From contig JBOHNR010000002.1 of assembly GCA_050730755.1 (NCBI GenBank), forward strand, positions 1-64,000: a DNA stretch of 64,000 nucleotides, given 5' to 3'. Below, piece by piece: positions 36,144 to 43,476 of the stretch. Made by a program: the position numbers and the translations under genes. How positions within the stretch are numbered: the stretch's first letter is position 1; each line of letters starts with the position of its first letter. The stretch is from CAVPPA01 sp050730755 (GTDB taxonomy: Bacteria; Patescibacteriota; Saccharimonadia; Saccharimonadales; UBA4665). Below the pieces are notes generated by a model. The model ran no database searches. It had not been told where the DNA came from and worked only from the letters and a program-made list of their open reading frames with translations.

Positions 36144-36536
36144 ATGGCACAGATATTATTAATAGAACCGGATAAAATACTTGCTGAAATTTATCGTGAT
36201 GCTCTCGAATCGGCAGGATATAAAGTATCTGTATGTTTTTCGGCCCAAAGCGCGATACTCAGTGCAGATGAGATAAAACCAAGCCTAGTTATTATGGAGC
36301 TGCAACTTGTCGGGCACAGTGGAATAGAATTTTTGTATGAATTTCGATCATATATTGATTGGCAGAATATTCCGGTAATCGCTTTAACTACTGTTCCCGC
36401 AAATGAGTTTGCCGATAGCCAACGACTATTGATGGACGAATTGAACATTGCTATGTATTTATATAAGCCACAGACAAGCTTAAAAAAAATCTTGCGGGTT
36501 ACTGATGAGCTCACCCCTATTCCAATAAAGCCATGA
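36144..36536 (+). CDS. Atypical receiver-domain protein (phospho-Asp replaced by Glu)
   Basis: 130 residues, a single CheY-like domain. The N-terminal acidic pocket is LLIEPDKILAEIY. The phosphorylation site that should read LDLQLP is MELQL, with Glu52 in place of Asp. The switch Thr (ALTT, about 82-83) and the conserved Lys108 in LYKP remain. A Glu at this site often mimics the active state. Its stop overlaps the recO start (ATGA), so the two are translationally coupled. Confidence 0.75.
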   Translation: MAQILLIEPDKILAEIYRDALESAGYKVSVCFSAQSAILSADEIKPSLVIMELQLVGHSGIEFLYEFRSYIDWQNIPVIALTTVPANEFADSQRLLMDELNIAMYLYKPQTSLKKILRVTDELTPIPIKP

Positions 36537-37225
36537 AACAATTGATTACTACTGGGATTATATTAGCGCGAGTTAATTTCGGTGAGGCTGATCGTGTACT
36601 GACTGTTTTAACGCCAGATTATGGTAAATTACATCTTATGGCGAAAGGAGTTCGCCGCATACAGTCTAAACTGGCGGGCGGCATAGAACTATTTAGCATT
36701 AGTAACATAACATTTATCTATGGCCGCGGAAGCATAGGAACTTTGATTTCCTCGAGACTAATTCAGCATTATGGACACATAGTCAACGACATCAAGAGAG
36801 TACAGCTTGGCTATGATTTAATCGGATTATTAAATAAGATTACGGAAGACAACATATCGGCTGAGTATTTTGATTTATTAAAGGAAACTTTCCTAGCTTT
36901 AGATGATCTAACAATAATTGAAGACCTTGTGCGGACATGGTTTTACGCCCAGTTGCTGAGGATTGGCGGACATAATCCAAATTTACATACTAATCGAATT
37001 GGCCAGAAGCTTGAAACGACCAAAACGTACGGATTTAATTTTGAAAATATGACATTCGTGCCTCAAGAAGGTAAGCAATTCACGGTAAATCATATTAAAT
37101 TTCTGCGATTAGTTTTTGGCCGAGATAAGCTCAGTCGTTTGCAGACGGTGAACGATTTACCTAAATTGCTTACAGTCTGTTCACCGATCATTCAAACTAT
37201 GCTGAATAATATCGTTCAGGTATAA
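36533..37225 (+). CDS. recO: DNA repair protein RecO
   Basis: 230 residues. An N-terminal OB-fold (1-80) with TTGIILARVNFGEADRVLTV and the GVRRIQSKLAGG segment, then a helical domain. RecO loads RecA with RecR in gap repair. It has no zinc-finger cysteines, which many RecO proteins carry. The start overlaps the stop of the pseudo-receiver by 4 bp. glyQS follows 10 nt later but has its own TATAAT. Confidence 0.9.
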   Translation: MKQLITTGIILARVNFGEADRVLTVLTPDYGKLHLMAKGVRRIQSKLAGGIELFSISNITFIYGRGSIGTLISSRLIQHYGHIVNDIKRVQLGYDLIGLLNKITEDNISAEYFDLLKETFLALDDLTIIEDLVRTWFYAQLLRIGGHNPNLHTNRIGQKLETTKTYGFNFENMTFVPQEGKQFTVNHIKFLRLVFGRDKLSRLQTVNDLPKLLTVCSPIIQTMLNNIVQV

Positions 37226-37226
37226 T
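37221..37226 (+). promoter_or_regulatory. -10 box of glyQS
   Basis: TATAAT overlapping the recO stop codon and ending 9 nt before the glyQS ATG; the predicted leader is only 2-3 nt. Confidence 0.5.
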
Positions 37227-37235
37227 GCGGGCATA

Positions 37236-38546
37236 ATGAGCGATGTTGCTTTAGACGATATTGTAAGTTTATGTAAACGCCGGGGTTTTATCTACCAAGG
37301 CAGTGAAGTTTATGGTGGTTTAGCCGGTACATGGGACTGGGGACCTCTGGGAGTGCAACTTAAACGTAATATTGAAAACCTTTGGCTGAAAAAGTTTGTA
37401 GATAATCGTGATGACATGTATTTGATAGATTCGGCGACGCTTATGAATTCTAAAGTCTGGCAGGCAAGTGGTCACGTTGGAACTTTTACAGATCCTCTGG
37501 TGGAATGCATTAACTGTCACAATCGTTTTCGAGCCGACAAAATCGATAAAGGTAAATGTCCAAGTTGTGGCAAGGAAAATACATTCGGCAAACCACTGCA
37601 ATTTAATTTAATGCTTAAAACACATGTCGGCCCTCTTGAGGACGAAGCTAGCGTAAGTTACTTGCGTCCTGAAACGGCACAAGGTATGTTCACTAATTAC
37701 AAAAATATTTTAGATAGTTTTTATCCTGATCTACCGTTTGGCATCGCTCAAGTTGGTAAAGCCTTTCGGAATGAAATATCGCCGCGAGATTTTGTGTTTC
37801 GTTCACGTGAGTTCGAAATTATGGAATTAGAGTTTTTTGTAGAACCCGATAAATGGAAAGAAAACTTTGAAAAATGGCGTACCAACATGCACTCCTGGTT
37901 TGAAAAATCACTGAGTCTACCGGTAGAAAAAATTCACGAAATTGAAGTCCCAAAGGGGGATAGAGCGCATTATAGTAAACGTACCGTGGACTTTTATTAT
38001 GATTTTCCATCGCTTGGAGCAGACGAGATTGGTGGCCTAGCCAACCGAACTGATTTTGACCTTAAAAACCATCAAGAAAAATCTGGGAAAAACTTAAGAT
38101 ATCGACCAAAAGATTCTAGTACTTCATTTATCCCTTATGTTATCGAGCCAACCTTCGGGTTAGATCGGAATGTTTTAGCCGTTCTAGCCAATGCTTATAC
38201 CAAGGACGAAGTCAGTGGTGAAAAGCGTAGTTTATTAAAACTACCAAATAATCTTGCTCCAATCAAGGTAACGGTAAGTCCTCTATTAAAAAATAAGCCT
38301 GAGCTGGTTAGCAAAGCTAGGGAAGTTTACAAAATGCTCAAGAAAGAGTTTGGTGCGGTAATGTGGGACGATAACGGAAATATTGGTAAGCGTTACCGTC
38401 GTCAAGACGAGATTGGTACTCCGTACTGCGTAACGATAGATTTTCAATCCTTAGAGGATAAGACGGTAACTGTTAGATCTCGTGACACTACAAAACAAGA
38501 ACGCGTTTTAATATCGTCGGGTCTTATAGGTAAGATTAAGTTATAA
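37236..38546 (+). CDS. glyQS: Glycyl-tRNA synthetase, alpha2 single-chain type
   Basis: 436 residues. Class II synthetase of the eukaryal/Gram-positive dimeric type, not the alpha2beta2 form. Signature GSEVYGGLAGTWDWGPLG, motif 1/2 region RPETAQGMFTNYKN and FRNEISPRDF, and a zinc-like CxxC...CxxC insert (CINC and CPSC, about 91-112). A C-terminal anticodon-binding domain begins near 345. It charges tRNA-Gly. Confidence 0.95.
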   Translation: MSDVALDDIVSLCKRRGFIYQGSEVYGGLAGTWDWGPLGVQLKRNIENLWLKKFVDNRDDMYLIDSATLMNSKVWQASGHVGTFTDPLVECINCHNRFRADKIDKGKCPSCGKENTFGKPLQFNLMLKTHVGPLEDEASVSYLRPETAQGMFTNYKNILDSFYPDLPFGIAQVGKAFRNEISPRDFVFRSREFEIMELEFFVEPDKWKENFEKWRTNMHSWFEKSLSLPVEKIHEIEVPKGDRAHYSKRTVDFYYDFPSLGADEIGGLANRTDFDLKNHQEKSGKNLRYRPKDSSTSFIPYVIEPTFGLDRNVLAVLANAYTKDEVSGEKRSLLKLPNNLAPIKVTVSPLLKNKPELVSKAREVYKMLKKEFGAVMWDDNGNIGKRYRRQDEIGTPYCVTIDFQSLEDKTVTVRSRDTTKQERVLISSGLIGKIKL

Positions 38547-38613
38547 AGATATTTTTTCCAACCCGAGACTTTTAGACACATAATTCTACCTGTGAGTGGT
38601 GGCCTATGGCCTT

Positions 38614-39177
38614 CTATGTGGAGCTTTTCGGTGCGTCGTCGGTGCTTTGATCTTGCTGAGGTACGGCAGTCTCGTCAACGCCAGCAGGTGAATCTTCTTG
38701 ACCGACAGTTTGAGCAGGGGAGTCAGCTTGTGACTCGCTATTATCTAACGTCTGGTTGTCGCTGAATTGGACAGCGGTTGATTTGTTTTCAGTATCGTCT
38801 GCTTGATCGTCACTTACTATACTTTCAGCGCCAGTTACGGGGATATCCTCAGTAGTATATGCTTTTGTCTCTTCGGCCGTAGCGTTAGAATCGCTTGGCG
38901 CCTGAGGTTTGAGGCTATTATCAGAAAGTGGAGCATATGGAGAGCCGACCTTTTGACTGATTGGTTGTTCAGTATCCGTAACAGAAGTGCTGTTAGTTGA
39001 GGTTGAACTACCGGCATCGGTTCCGCTTGCGTCACTATTGCCGGAAACAGGGTTACTGTCTTGATAGGTAGATTCGATTGGATTCTCAACTTTACCTCCG
39101 ATAGGTAGGTTATTACTGTTATCGTTTGCACTTTTCTTACCGCCTAACATACCTTTAAATGCATCAAATAATCCCAC
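38614..39177 (-). CDS. Acidic low-complexity protein, unknown function
   Basis: 187 residues, starting with GTG 39177 behind a good SD (AGAAAGGATAG). Only the first 20 residues (MGLFDAFKGMLGGKKS) look like a folded or amphipathic segment; the rest is disordered and rich in Ser, Thr, Asp, Gln and Pro. No membrane segment or motif. The amphipathic N-terminus could bind a membrane or partner. Convergent with glyQS, divergent from the NYN gene. Confidence 0.65.
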   Translation of the reverse strand: MGLFDAFKGMLGGKKSANDNSNNLPIGGKVENPIESTYQDSNPVSGNSDASGTDAGSSTSTNSTSVTDTEQPISQKVGSPYAPLSDNSLKPQAPSDSNATAEETKAYTTEDIPVTGAESIVSDDQADDTENKSTAVQFSDNQTLDNSESQADSPAQTVGQEDSPAGVDETAVPQQDQSTDDAPKSST

Positions 39178-39347
39178 AATCTATCCTTTCTTACCTTATA
39201 GTGCTTATTCTTTATGATACTCCGTATAAGTTAAATGTACATTATTATTTTTATATGTTCTGGGATAGTCAAAAAATTATTTATTTACATCAGAGTTACA
39301 GAACCAATATTTTAACAATAGACAGCATGCCGAGACTGAAGTGGTGA

Positions 39348-39353
39348 TATGAT
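39348..39353 (+). promoter_or_regulatory. Extended -10 box of the NYN gene
   Basis: TATGAT preceded by TGA (extended -10 TGnTATGAT), ending 6 nt before the ATG at 39360; predicted leaderless. Confidence 0.5.
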
Positions 39354-39359
39354 TAAAAT

Positions 39360-39935
39360 ATGGAAAAAGTTAAGCCACCGAAAGCGTATGCGTTTATAGA
39401 TAGCCAAAATCTCAATGTCGGAACACAGAAATTTGGTTGGAAAATGAACTGGGCTCGCTTTCGAGAATTTCTTGCTGAGCAATATGGCGTTGAAAAGGCC
39501 TATATGTTTATCGGTTATATCCCAAAGAATGAAGATTTATATGAAAAAATGCACGAAGCCGGTTACCTTGTTGTCTTAAAACCAACTTTTGATACAACTA
39601 AGCCTCACGTTGAAAGTGACAAAAAAGATAAAGAAGATGAAAAAAAACCTGTCAAGGGAAATATTGATGCTGATTTGGTATTGTGGGCTATGAAGGAAAT
39701 GCCGAATTATCAGAAGGCTATTATTGTATCCGGGGATGGTGATTTCTATTCACTTGTTGAATATTTAGCAAATAAGGACCGTCTATTGCACCTTCTAACA
39801 CCCAGTGGTCATTATTCACAATTGTACAACCGTTATGAACAGTATGTTGTTCGCCTCGATCAATATCGTCGAGACTTAGCATATGACGATCACAAAAAGT
39901 ATACAAAAATTGTTCAAAAAATAAAGCGGCATTAA
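39360..39935 (+). CDS. NYN domain (LabA/DUF88-like) putative ribonuclease
   Basis: 191 residues. A PIN-like NYN fold with acidic active-site residues in AFIDSQNLN (Asp14), NIDADLVLWAM and SGDGDFYSLVEYL. A Lys/Asp/Glu-rich linker (about 80-100) interrupts the domain. NYN proteins are metal-dependent RNases acting on tRNA, rRNA or mRNA; the target is unknown. yvcK starts 13 nt downstream. Confidence 0.85.
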   Translation: MEKVKPPKAYAFIDSQNLNVGTQKFGWKMNWARFREFLAEQYGVEKAYMFIGYIPKNEDLYEKMHEAGYLVVLKPTFDTTKPHVESDKKDKEDEKKPVKGNIDADLVLWAMKEMPNYQKAIIVSGDGDFYSLVEYLANKDRLLHLLTPSGHYSQLYNRYEQYVVRLDQYRRDLAYDDHKKYTKIVQKIKRH

Positions 39936-39948
39936 GAATAATAAGGAT

Positions 39949-40953
39949 ATGTATCAACAGTCGGCTAGCATAAAAAAGCCAAATATCGTTGTCATAGGGG
40001 GTGGCGCAGGTAGCTTTACTCTACTTCGTAGTCTAAAGGATTTAACGCCAAACATTACGGCTTTGGTTAATATGGCAGATGACGGGGGGTCGACCGGTAT
40101 TTTAAGGGACGAATTAGGCGTGTTACCGCCCGGAGACGTTAGGCAGTGTTTAGTAGCTCTGTCACGCACCTCTGAGATGCGCGAACTTTTTAATTATCGA
40201 TTTTCAGAGGGCATGTTTAAAGGTCATAGTTTCGGTAATTTATTTCTTACTGCTCTTGAAAAAACAACAGGTAGTTTTGCGACTGCTGTCGAAACGGCTA
40301 GTAAGGTCTTAAATGTTCGCGGTACCGTTCTGCCTATTACTTTAGATAACGTTCGCTTAGTACTTCACCACCAGGATGGTACTTTTACGAGCGGCGAGCA
40401 CCTCATAGACGTTGCTAATTTTGGTGCAACAAATATGCGTCCTAAATTATCGCTTGACCCGGAGGCCACGATCAATCCGAAAGCTGCCAAAGCTATAGCT
40501 GAAGCAAATGTGGTTGTCATTGCTCCAGGTGACCTGTATACGTCACTAGGCTCCTTACTGATTGTTGACGGGGTAGCTGGAGCTCTTAAAACAACTAGAG
40601 CTAAAATAGTCTATGTTTGTAATCTCGTAGTAAAACCGGGTCAGACAGATGGTTTTAGCGTATTTGATCATGCCTCAGAGATTGAACGTTTTGCCGGGCC
40701 AGTTCTGGATTATGTTCTTTACAACACAGCCAGTCCTCCTGAGACGCTTATGCAGTATTATTCTAAGTACCATGCAGATTTAGTTTTTTATGACACGAAG
40801 GACTTTGAGAGCGCGCACTATCAAGCCGTCGGTATGCCTCTTGTGGCTAAGCAACCAGTATTGCCTCACGACAGTGACGTGCTTGCCAGTTACCGTTCGG
40901 TAATTAGGCATAATGCCCGCGCTGTTGCGAAATTTATGATCAGTATTATTTAA
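39949..40953 (+). CDS. yvcK: Gluconeogenesis factor YvcK/GlmR family
   Basis: 334 residues, CofD-like fold: GGGAGSFTLLRSLKD (17-31) for nucleotide-sugar binding, NMADDGGSTGILRDELG and PPGDVRQCLVALS. In Firmicutes and actinobacteria YvcK binds UDP-GlcNAc and steers carbon into peptidoglycan precursors and cell-shape control. Its place immediately upstream of the dcw cluster fits that role. The usual neighbours rapZ and whiA are not present. Confidence 0.92.
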   Translation: MYQQSASIKKPNIVVIGGGAGSFTLLRSLKDLTPNITALVNMADDGGSTGILRDELGVLPPGDVRQCLVALSRTSEMRELFNYRFSEGMFKGHSFGNLFLTALEKTTGSFATAVETASKVLNVRGTVLPITLDNVRLVLHHQDGTFTSGEHLIDVANFGATNMRPKLSLDPEATINPKAAKAIAEANVVVIAPGDLYTSLGSLLIVDGVAGALKTTRAKIVYVCNLVVKPGQTDGFSVFDHASEIERFAGPVLDYVLYNTASPPETLMQYYSKYHADLVFYDTKDFESAHYQAVGMPLVAKQPVLPHDSDVLASYRSVIRHNARAVAKFMISII

Positions 40954-41064
40954 TTTTTATCGATTATTGAGTAAATAGGGCAGAGTAAAAGTGCAGATAA
41001 TGGTGTCTAAACTACTGTCTGAGACACTAAATGTTGTGTAAAAGTCCTATCCTCGGTAGATTAT

Positions 41065-41073
41065 TGTGGATAA
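41065..41073 (-). promoter_or_regulatory. Consensus DnaA box before mraZ
   Basis: TGTGGATAA, i.e. TTATCCACA on the minus strand, about 45 bp upstream of the mraZ promoter. It could couple dcw expression to replication, but it is a single site. Confidence 0.4.
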
Positions 41074-41112
41074 GTAGCGTATACCGATTGTTAATTATGG
41101 GTAAAAAGGGTA

Positions 41113-41153
41113 TTGCAGTGGGTTGTAGTGGGTAGTATATTCATGAGAGTGGG
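41113..41153 (+). promoter_or_regulatory. dcw promoter with MraZ-type GTGGG repeats
   Basis: TTGCAG (41113-41118), 17-bp spacer, TATATT (41136-41141). Direct repeats GTGGG at 41118-41122, 41128-41132 and 41149-41153 (spacings 10 and 21 bp) overlap the spacer and the start region. MraZ binds arrays of TGGG-type boxes with 10-bp periodicity before its own gene, so this is the likely autoregulatory operator. Confidence 0.7.
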
Positions 41154-41223
41154 TAAGGTAGATTAAGAACTACTTAACTACTAAAAACAAAAAAACCACT
41201 GGTAACTTTAACGAGAGAGCTAA

Positions 41224-41619
41224 ATGTCAACTGTAGACTACTTCGAGAGAAAGCTTGATGACAAGCGGCGGTTAACTATACCGCCTGAACTTCGCGACAA
41301 GTTTTTAAGCGGTGTTGTAGTCACCAGAGGATTTAGCAATTATCTCCATCTCTACCCAAAAGATGTATGGGATAACTTGGTTGAACCCAAACTCGCTGGA
41401 GACACTCTTGACGAGCACATAGCTGATCTGAATGTTCAGTTCAGGATGGGTAAAGTTGAGACGTTTCTTGACGGCAAGCAGGGTCGTATCACGCTAGAAC
41501 AGCATTTGCTGGACTACGCTGGTATCAAAAAAGAAGTTATCGCTGTCGGCGTCGGCCATTATTGGCGCTTGATGACACCTGGACAGGCAAAGATTAGGGT
41601 AACGAAAAATGTTGCCTAG
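41224..41619 (+). CDS. mraZ: Transcriptional regulator MraZ
   Basis: 131 residues with two AbrB-like SpoVT/MazE repeats: the first with DYFERKLDDKRRLTIPPELRDKF, the second with RITLEQHLLDYAGIKKEV. MraZ is the DNA-binding first gene of dcw clusters and represses its own promoter. The SD GAGAGAG precedes the ATG. A 385-bp gap separates it from rsmH, unlike the tight packing usual in dcw operons. Confidence 0.93.
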   Translation: MSTVDYFERKLDDKRRLTIPPELRDKFLSGVVVTRGFSNYLHLYPKDVWDNLVEPKLAGDTLDEHIADLNVQFRMGKVETFLDGKQGRITLEQHLLDYAGIKKEVIAVGVGHYWRLMTPGQAKIRVTKNVA

Positions 41620-42004
41620 TAAGAGTACCTTGACAATTTAACGCCGGTATTTCTCTGTTCTGGTTAATCTAAGAACAGTGGAAAGTCGAGGTTAGCTACT
41701 CGGCAGCCAACAAGTGGACTGCAGAAGGCACCACTTTAAAAACCTTCGTTCTTTTTCTAAAACACCTCCCAAAACTCCACCTCACACATAAGTCTCTCAA
41801 ACTAAAGAAGCAAGAAGGAATAAGAAGTTTTAAGATTTTTTAAATCTTGTTTCTCGTAAACATCTTCTTCATATATTTCTTGCCTCAACAAAAACAAAAA
41901 TTTACAAAAACAAAAAGTTGGCTGCTGATTAGGTGACCTTGCACCAAAACAAAAACAAATCCTGTTTGCATGTTTGCATGTAAACAGCAAAAATAAAAAG
42001 CAAG
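41620..42004 (+). other. Long non-coding gap/leader between mraZ and rsmH
   Basis: No gene is seen in these 385 bp. The first part can fold (CGAG/CTCG at about 41687-41703; AAGTGG/CCACTT at about 41710-41736). An AAGATTT/AAATCTT inverted repeat follows at about 41832-41849. The second half is strikingly A/C-rich and nearly unstructured up to CTGTTT/AAACAG with a TTTGCATG direct repeat (about 41962-41986) just before rsmH. It may be an RNA leader controlling the downstream division genes. Confidence 0.45.
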
Positions 42005-42892
42005 ATGCACCACAAAATAAGCTCGCACATTCCAGTACTGTTGGAGCAGGTTCTGACCTATCTAGACCCAATGAGAGGGGACGCATACCTCGATTTGACG
42101 GCCGGATATGGTGGACATGCCAATAGTATCCTGGAACGAACGAAGAACCCAACCCAAGCTGTCCTCGTAGATCGTGATCAAAATGCGATCGAAGTTCTCG
42201 AGGGGATGTTTGAGCCGATGGGCGTTAGAATCCTACAAGAGGATTTCTTTGGCGCCAGTCAACGACTAACAAGCGAAGGTTACAAGTTTGACGTTATTTT
42301 GGCGGACTTAGGCGTGGCGTCACCGCACCTTAATGAAGCTAGCCGTGGTTTTGCAATTACTGCAGACGGTCCACTCGACATGCGTATGGATAAACGTCAA
42401 ACTAAGACAGCAGCAGATGTAGTCAATAAGTCTTCTGTGGCTGAGCTAACTGATGTTTTGATACGCTATGGAGAAGAACCGAAAGCTAGCCTGATAGCAC
42501 GATTGATTGTGCGTAACAGGCCAATTGCCTCGACCACCGAGCTGGCACGTATCGTTGCTCGCGCCTGGCCTAGGCACAGCAAAGTCCACCCGGCGACACG
42601 GACATTTCAAGCGATCCGTGTTGACGTAAACGACGAACTCAGGCAACTTGAGAAGAGTTTGCCGTTGTGGATTGATTTGTTGAAGCCTAAAGGAAGGCTA
42701 GCAGTGATAAGCTTTCATTCTCTGGAAGATCGTTTAGTTAAGCAGGTCTTTTCTGAATTAAGCGGTAACTTCTATGATGCCAAGCTTCAATTACTGATAA
42801 AGCATCCGGTCATGGCAAGCAAGCATGAAATAGCTTTTAATCCGCGTGCTCGAAGCGCTAAGCTTCGAGTCGTAGCAAAAATAAACACATAA
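42005..42892 (+). CDS. rsmH: 16S rRNA (cytosine1402-N4)-methyltransferase
   Basis: 295 residues, family length. HIPVLLEQVLTYLDP at the N-terminus, SAM motif YLDLTAGYGGHANSIL, and the hallmark RTFQAIRVDVNDELRQLE and ISFHSLEDRLVKQ segments. It methylates C1402 in the P site. Second gene of the dcw cluster as in most bacteria. No clear SD is seen before the ATG; the preceding bases are A-rich. Confidence 0.96.
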   Translation: MHHKISSHIPVLLEQVLTYLDPMRGDAYLDLTAGYGGHANSILERTKNPTQAVLVDRDQNAIEVLEGMFEPMGVRILQEDFFGASQRLTSEGYKFDVILADLGVASPHLNEASRGFAITADGPLDMRMDKRQTKTAADVVNKSSVAELTDVLIRYGEEPKASLIARLIVRNRPIASTTELARIVARAWPRHSKVHPATRTFQAIRVDVNDELRQLEKSLPLWIDLLKPKGRLAVISFHSLEDRLVKQVFSELSGNFYDAKLQLLIKHPVMASKHEIAFNPRARSAKLRVVAKINT

Positions 42893-42904
42893 GAAAGGGG
42901 CCTC

Positions 42905-42964
42905 ATGCCGATTCAGGTACGAAGTAGCTCCCGGGCGTATAAAGTGCACGTAAGAGTGCTCTAG
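42905..42964 (+). CDS. Possible 19-residue leader peptide between rsmH and ftsL
   Basis: ATG at 42905 with an excellent SD (AAAGGGG, 4-5 nt spacing) and 19 codons (MPIQVRSSSRAYKVHVRVL) ending in TAG. The peptide is basic. A very stable hairpin begins 20 nt after its stop. The strong SD in a short intergenic space makes translation likely; function would be regulatory if real. Confidence 0.4.
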   Translation: MPIQVRSSSRAYKVHVRVL

Positions 42965-42984
42965 ATTCGTCCCAAACCGGAAAC

Positions 42985-43015
42985 TGTGGCGTTCCGCATT
43001 AAGCGGGATGCCACA
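42985..43015 (+). promoter_or_regulatory. Strong hairpin between rsmH and ftsL
   Basis: A 13-bp stem (42985-42997 with 43003-43015, two G-U pairs) and a 5-nt loop ATTAA. No T run follows, so it is not a standard terminator. It could stabilise or process the mRNA, or act with the preceding short frame. Confidence 0.6.
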
Positions 43016-43061
43016 AGTCCGACTAAGCCAAAAACAAAGATAAAAACAGAAAGATAATTTA

Positions 43062-43412
43062 ATGACATACTCAAATACGTTAAGCGTAAGCCGGGGATAT
43101 TACTCTAGGCGCAATCAAAACGTAGTAAGTTTTAGCACACCAAGTGCGCATACACTTGGACCAATCAGTAATACGATAGTCCTTGTCGTGTTAGCGTGTT
43201 TATTAGGTCTGTTATACTTAACACAGGTGACAAAGACAAATGCCTACGGCTATCAAATCAATAGTTTGCAACAGCAACAAGCACAGTTAGAATCAGAGAA
43301 TAATAACTTAGAGTTAGCTTCAGCTCAATTACAGTCCGTCACTCGCGTACAAAGTAGCCAAGTGGCGAACACTCTAATTCCTGTCACCCCAAGCGGCACA
43401 GTCCAAAATTAG
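43062..43412 (+). CDS. ftsL: FtsL-like division protein
   Basis: 116 residues: a cytoplasmic N-terminus of about 38 residues, one membrane segment (about 39-56) and a Gln/Glu-rich coiled coil (about 66-100). FtsL has little sequence conservation; the assignment rests on this bitopic coiled-coil layout and on position between rsmH and ftsI. It would join FtsQ (encoded at the cluster end) and FtsI/FtsW in the divisome. Confidence 0.75.
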   Translation: MTYSNTLSVSRGYYSRRNQNVVSFSTPSAHTLGPISNTIVLVVLACLLGLLYLTQVTKTNAYGYQINSLQQQQAQLESENNNLELASAQLQSVTRVQSSQVANTLIPVTPSGTVQN

Positions 43413-43476
43413 ACTACTCGCTTTTATCAACTTTCTTGAAGGGCGGGGCGTCTAATTGTTCGAAGAATGACACAAA

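Noticed and set aside
40999..41039. 13-codon frame and GTGTCT/AGACAC repeat after yvcK
   Set aside because: The frame has no SD and the 6-bp stem lacks a T run; too weak to call a gene or terminator.
42985..43015. The 13-bp hairpin as an intrinsic terminator
   Set aside because: No T tract follows and ftsL starts 47 nt later in the same cluster.
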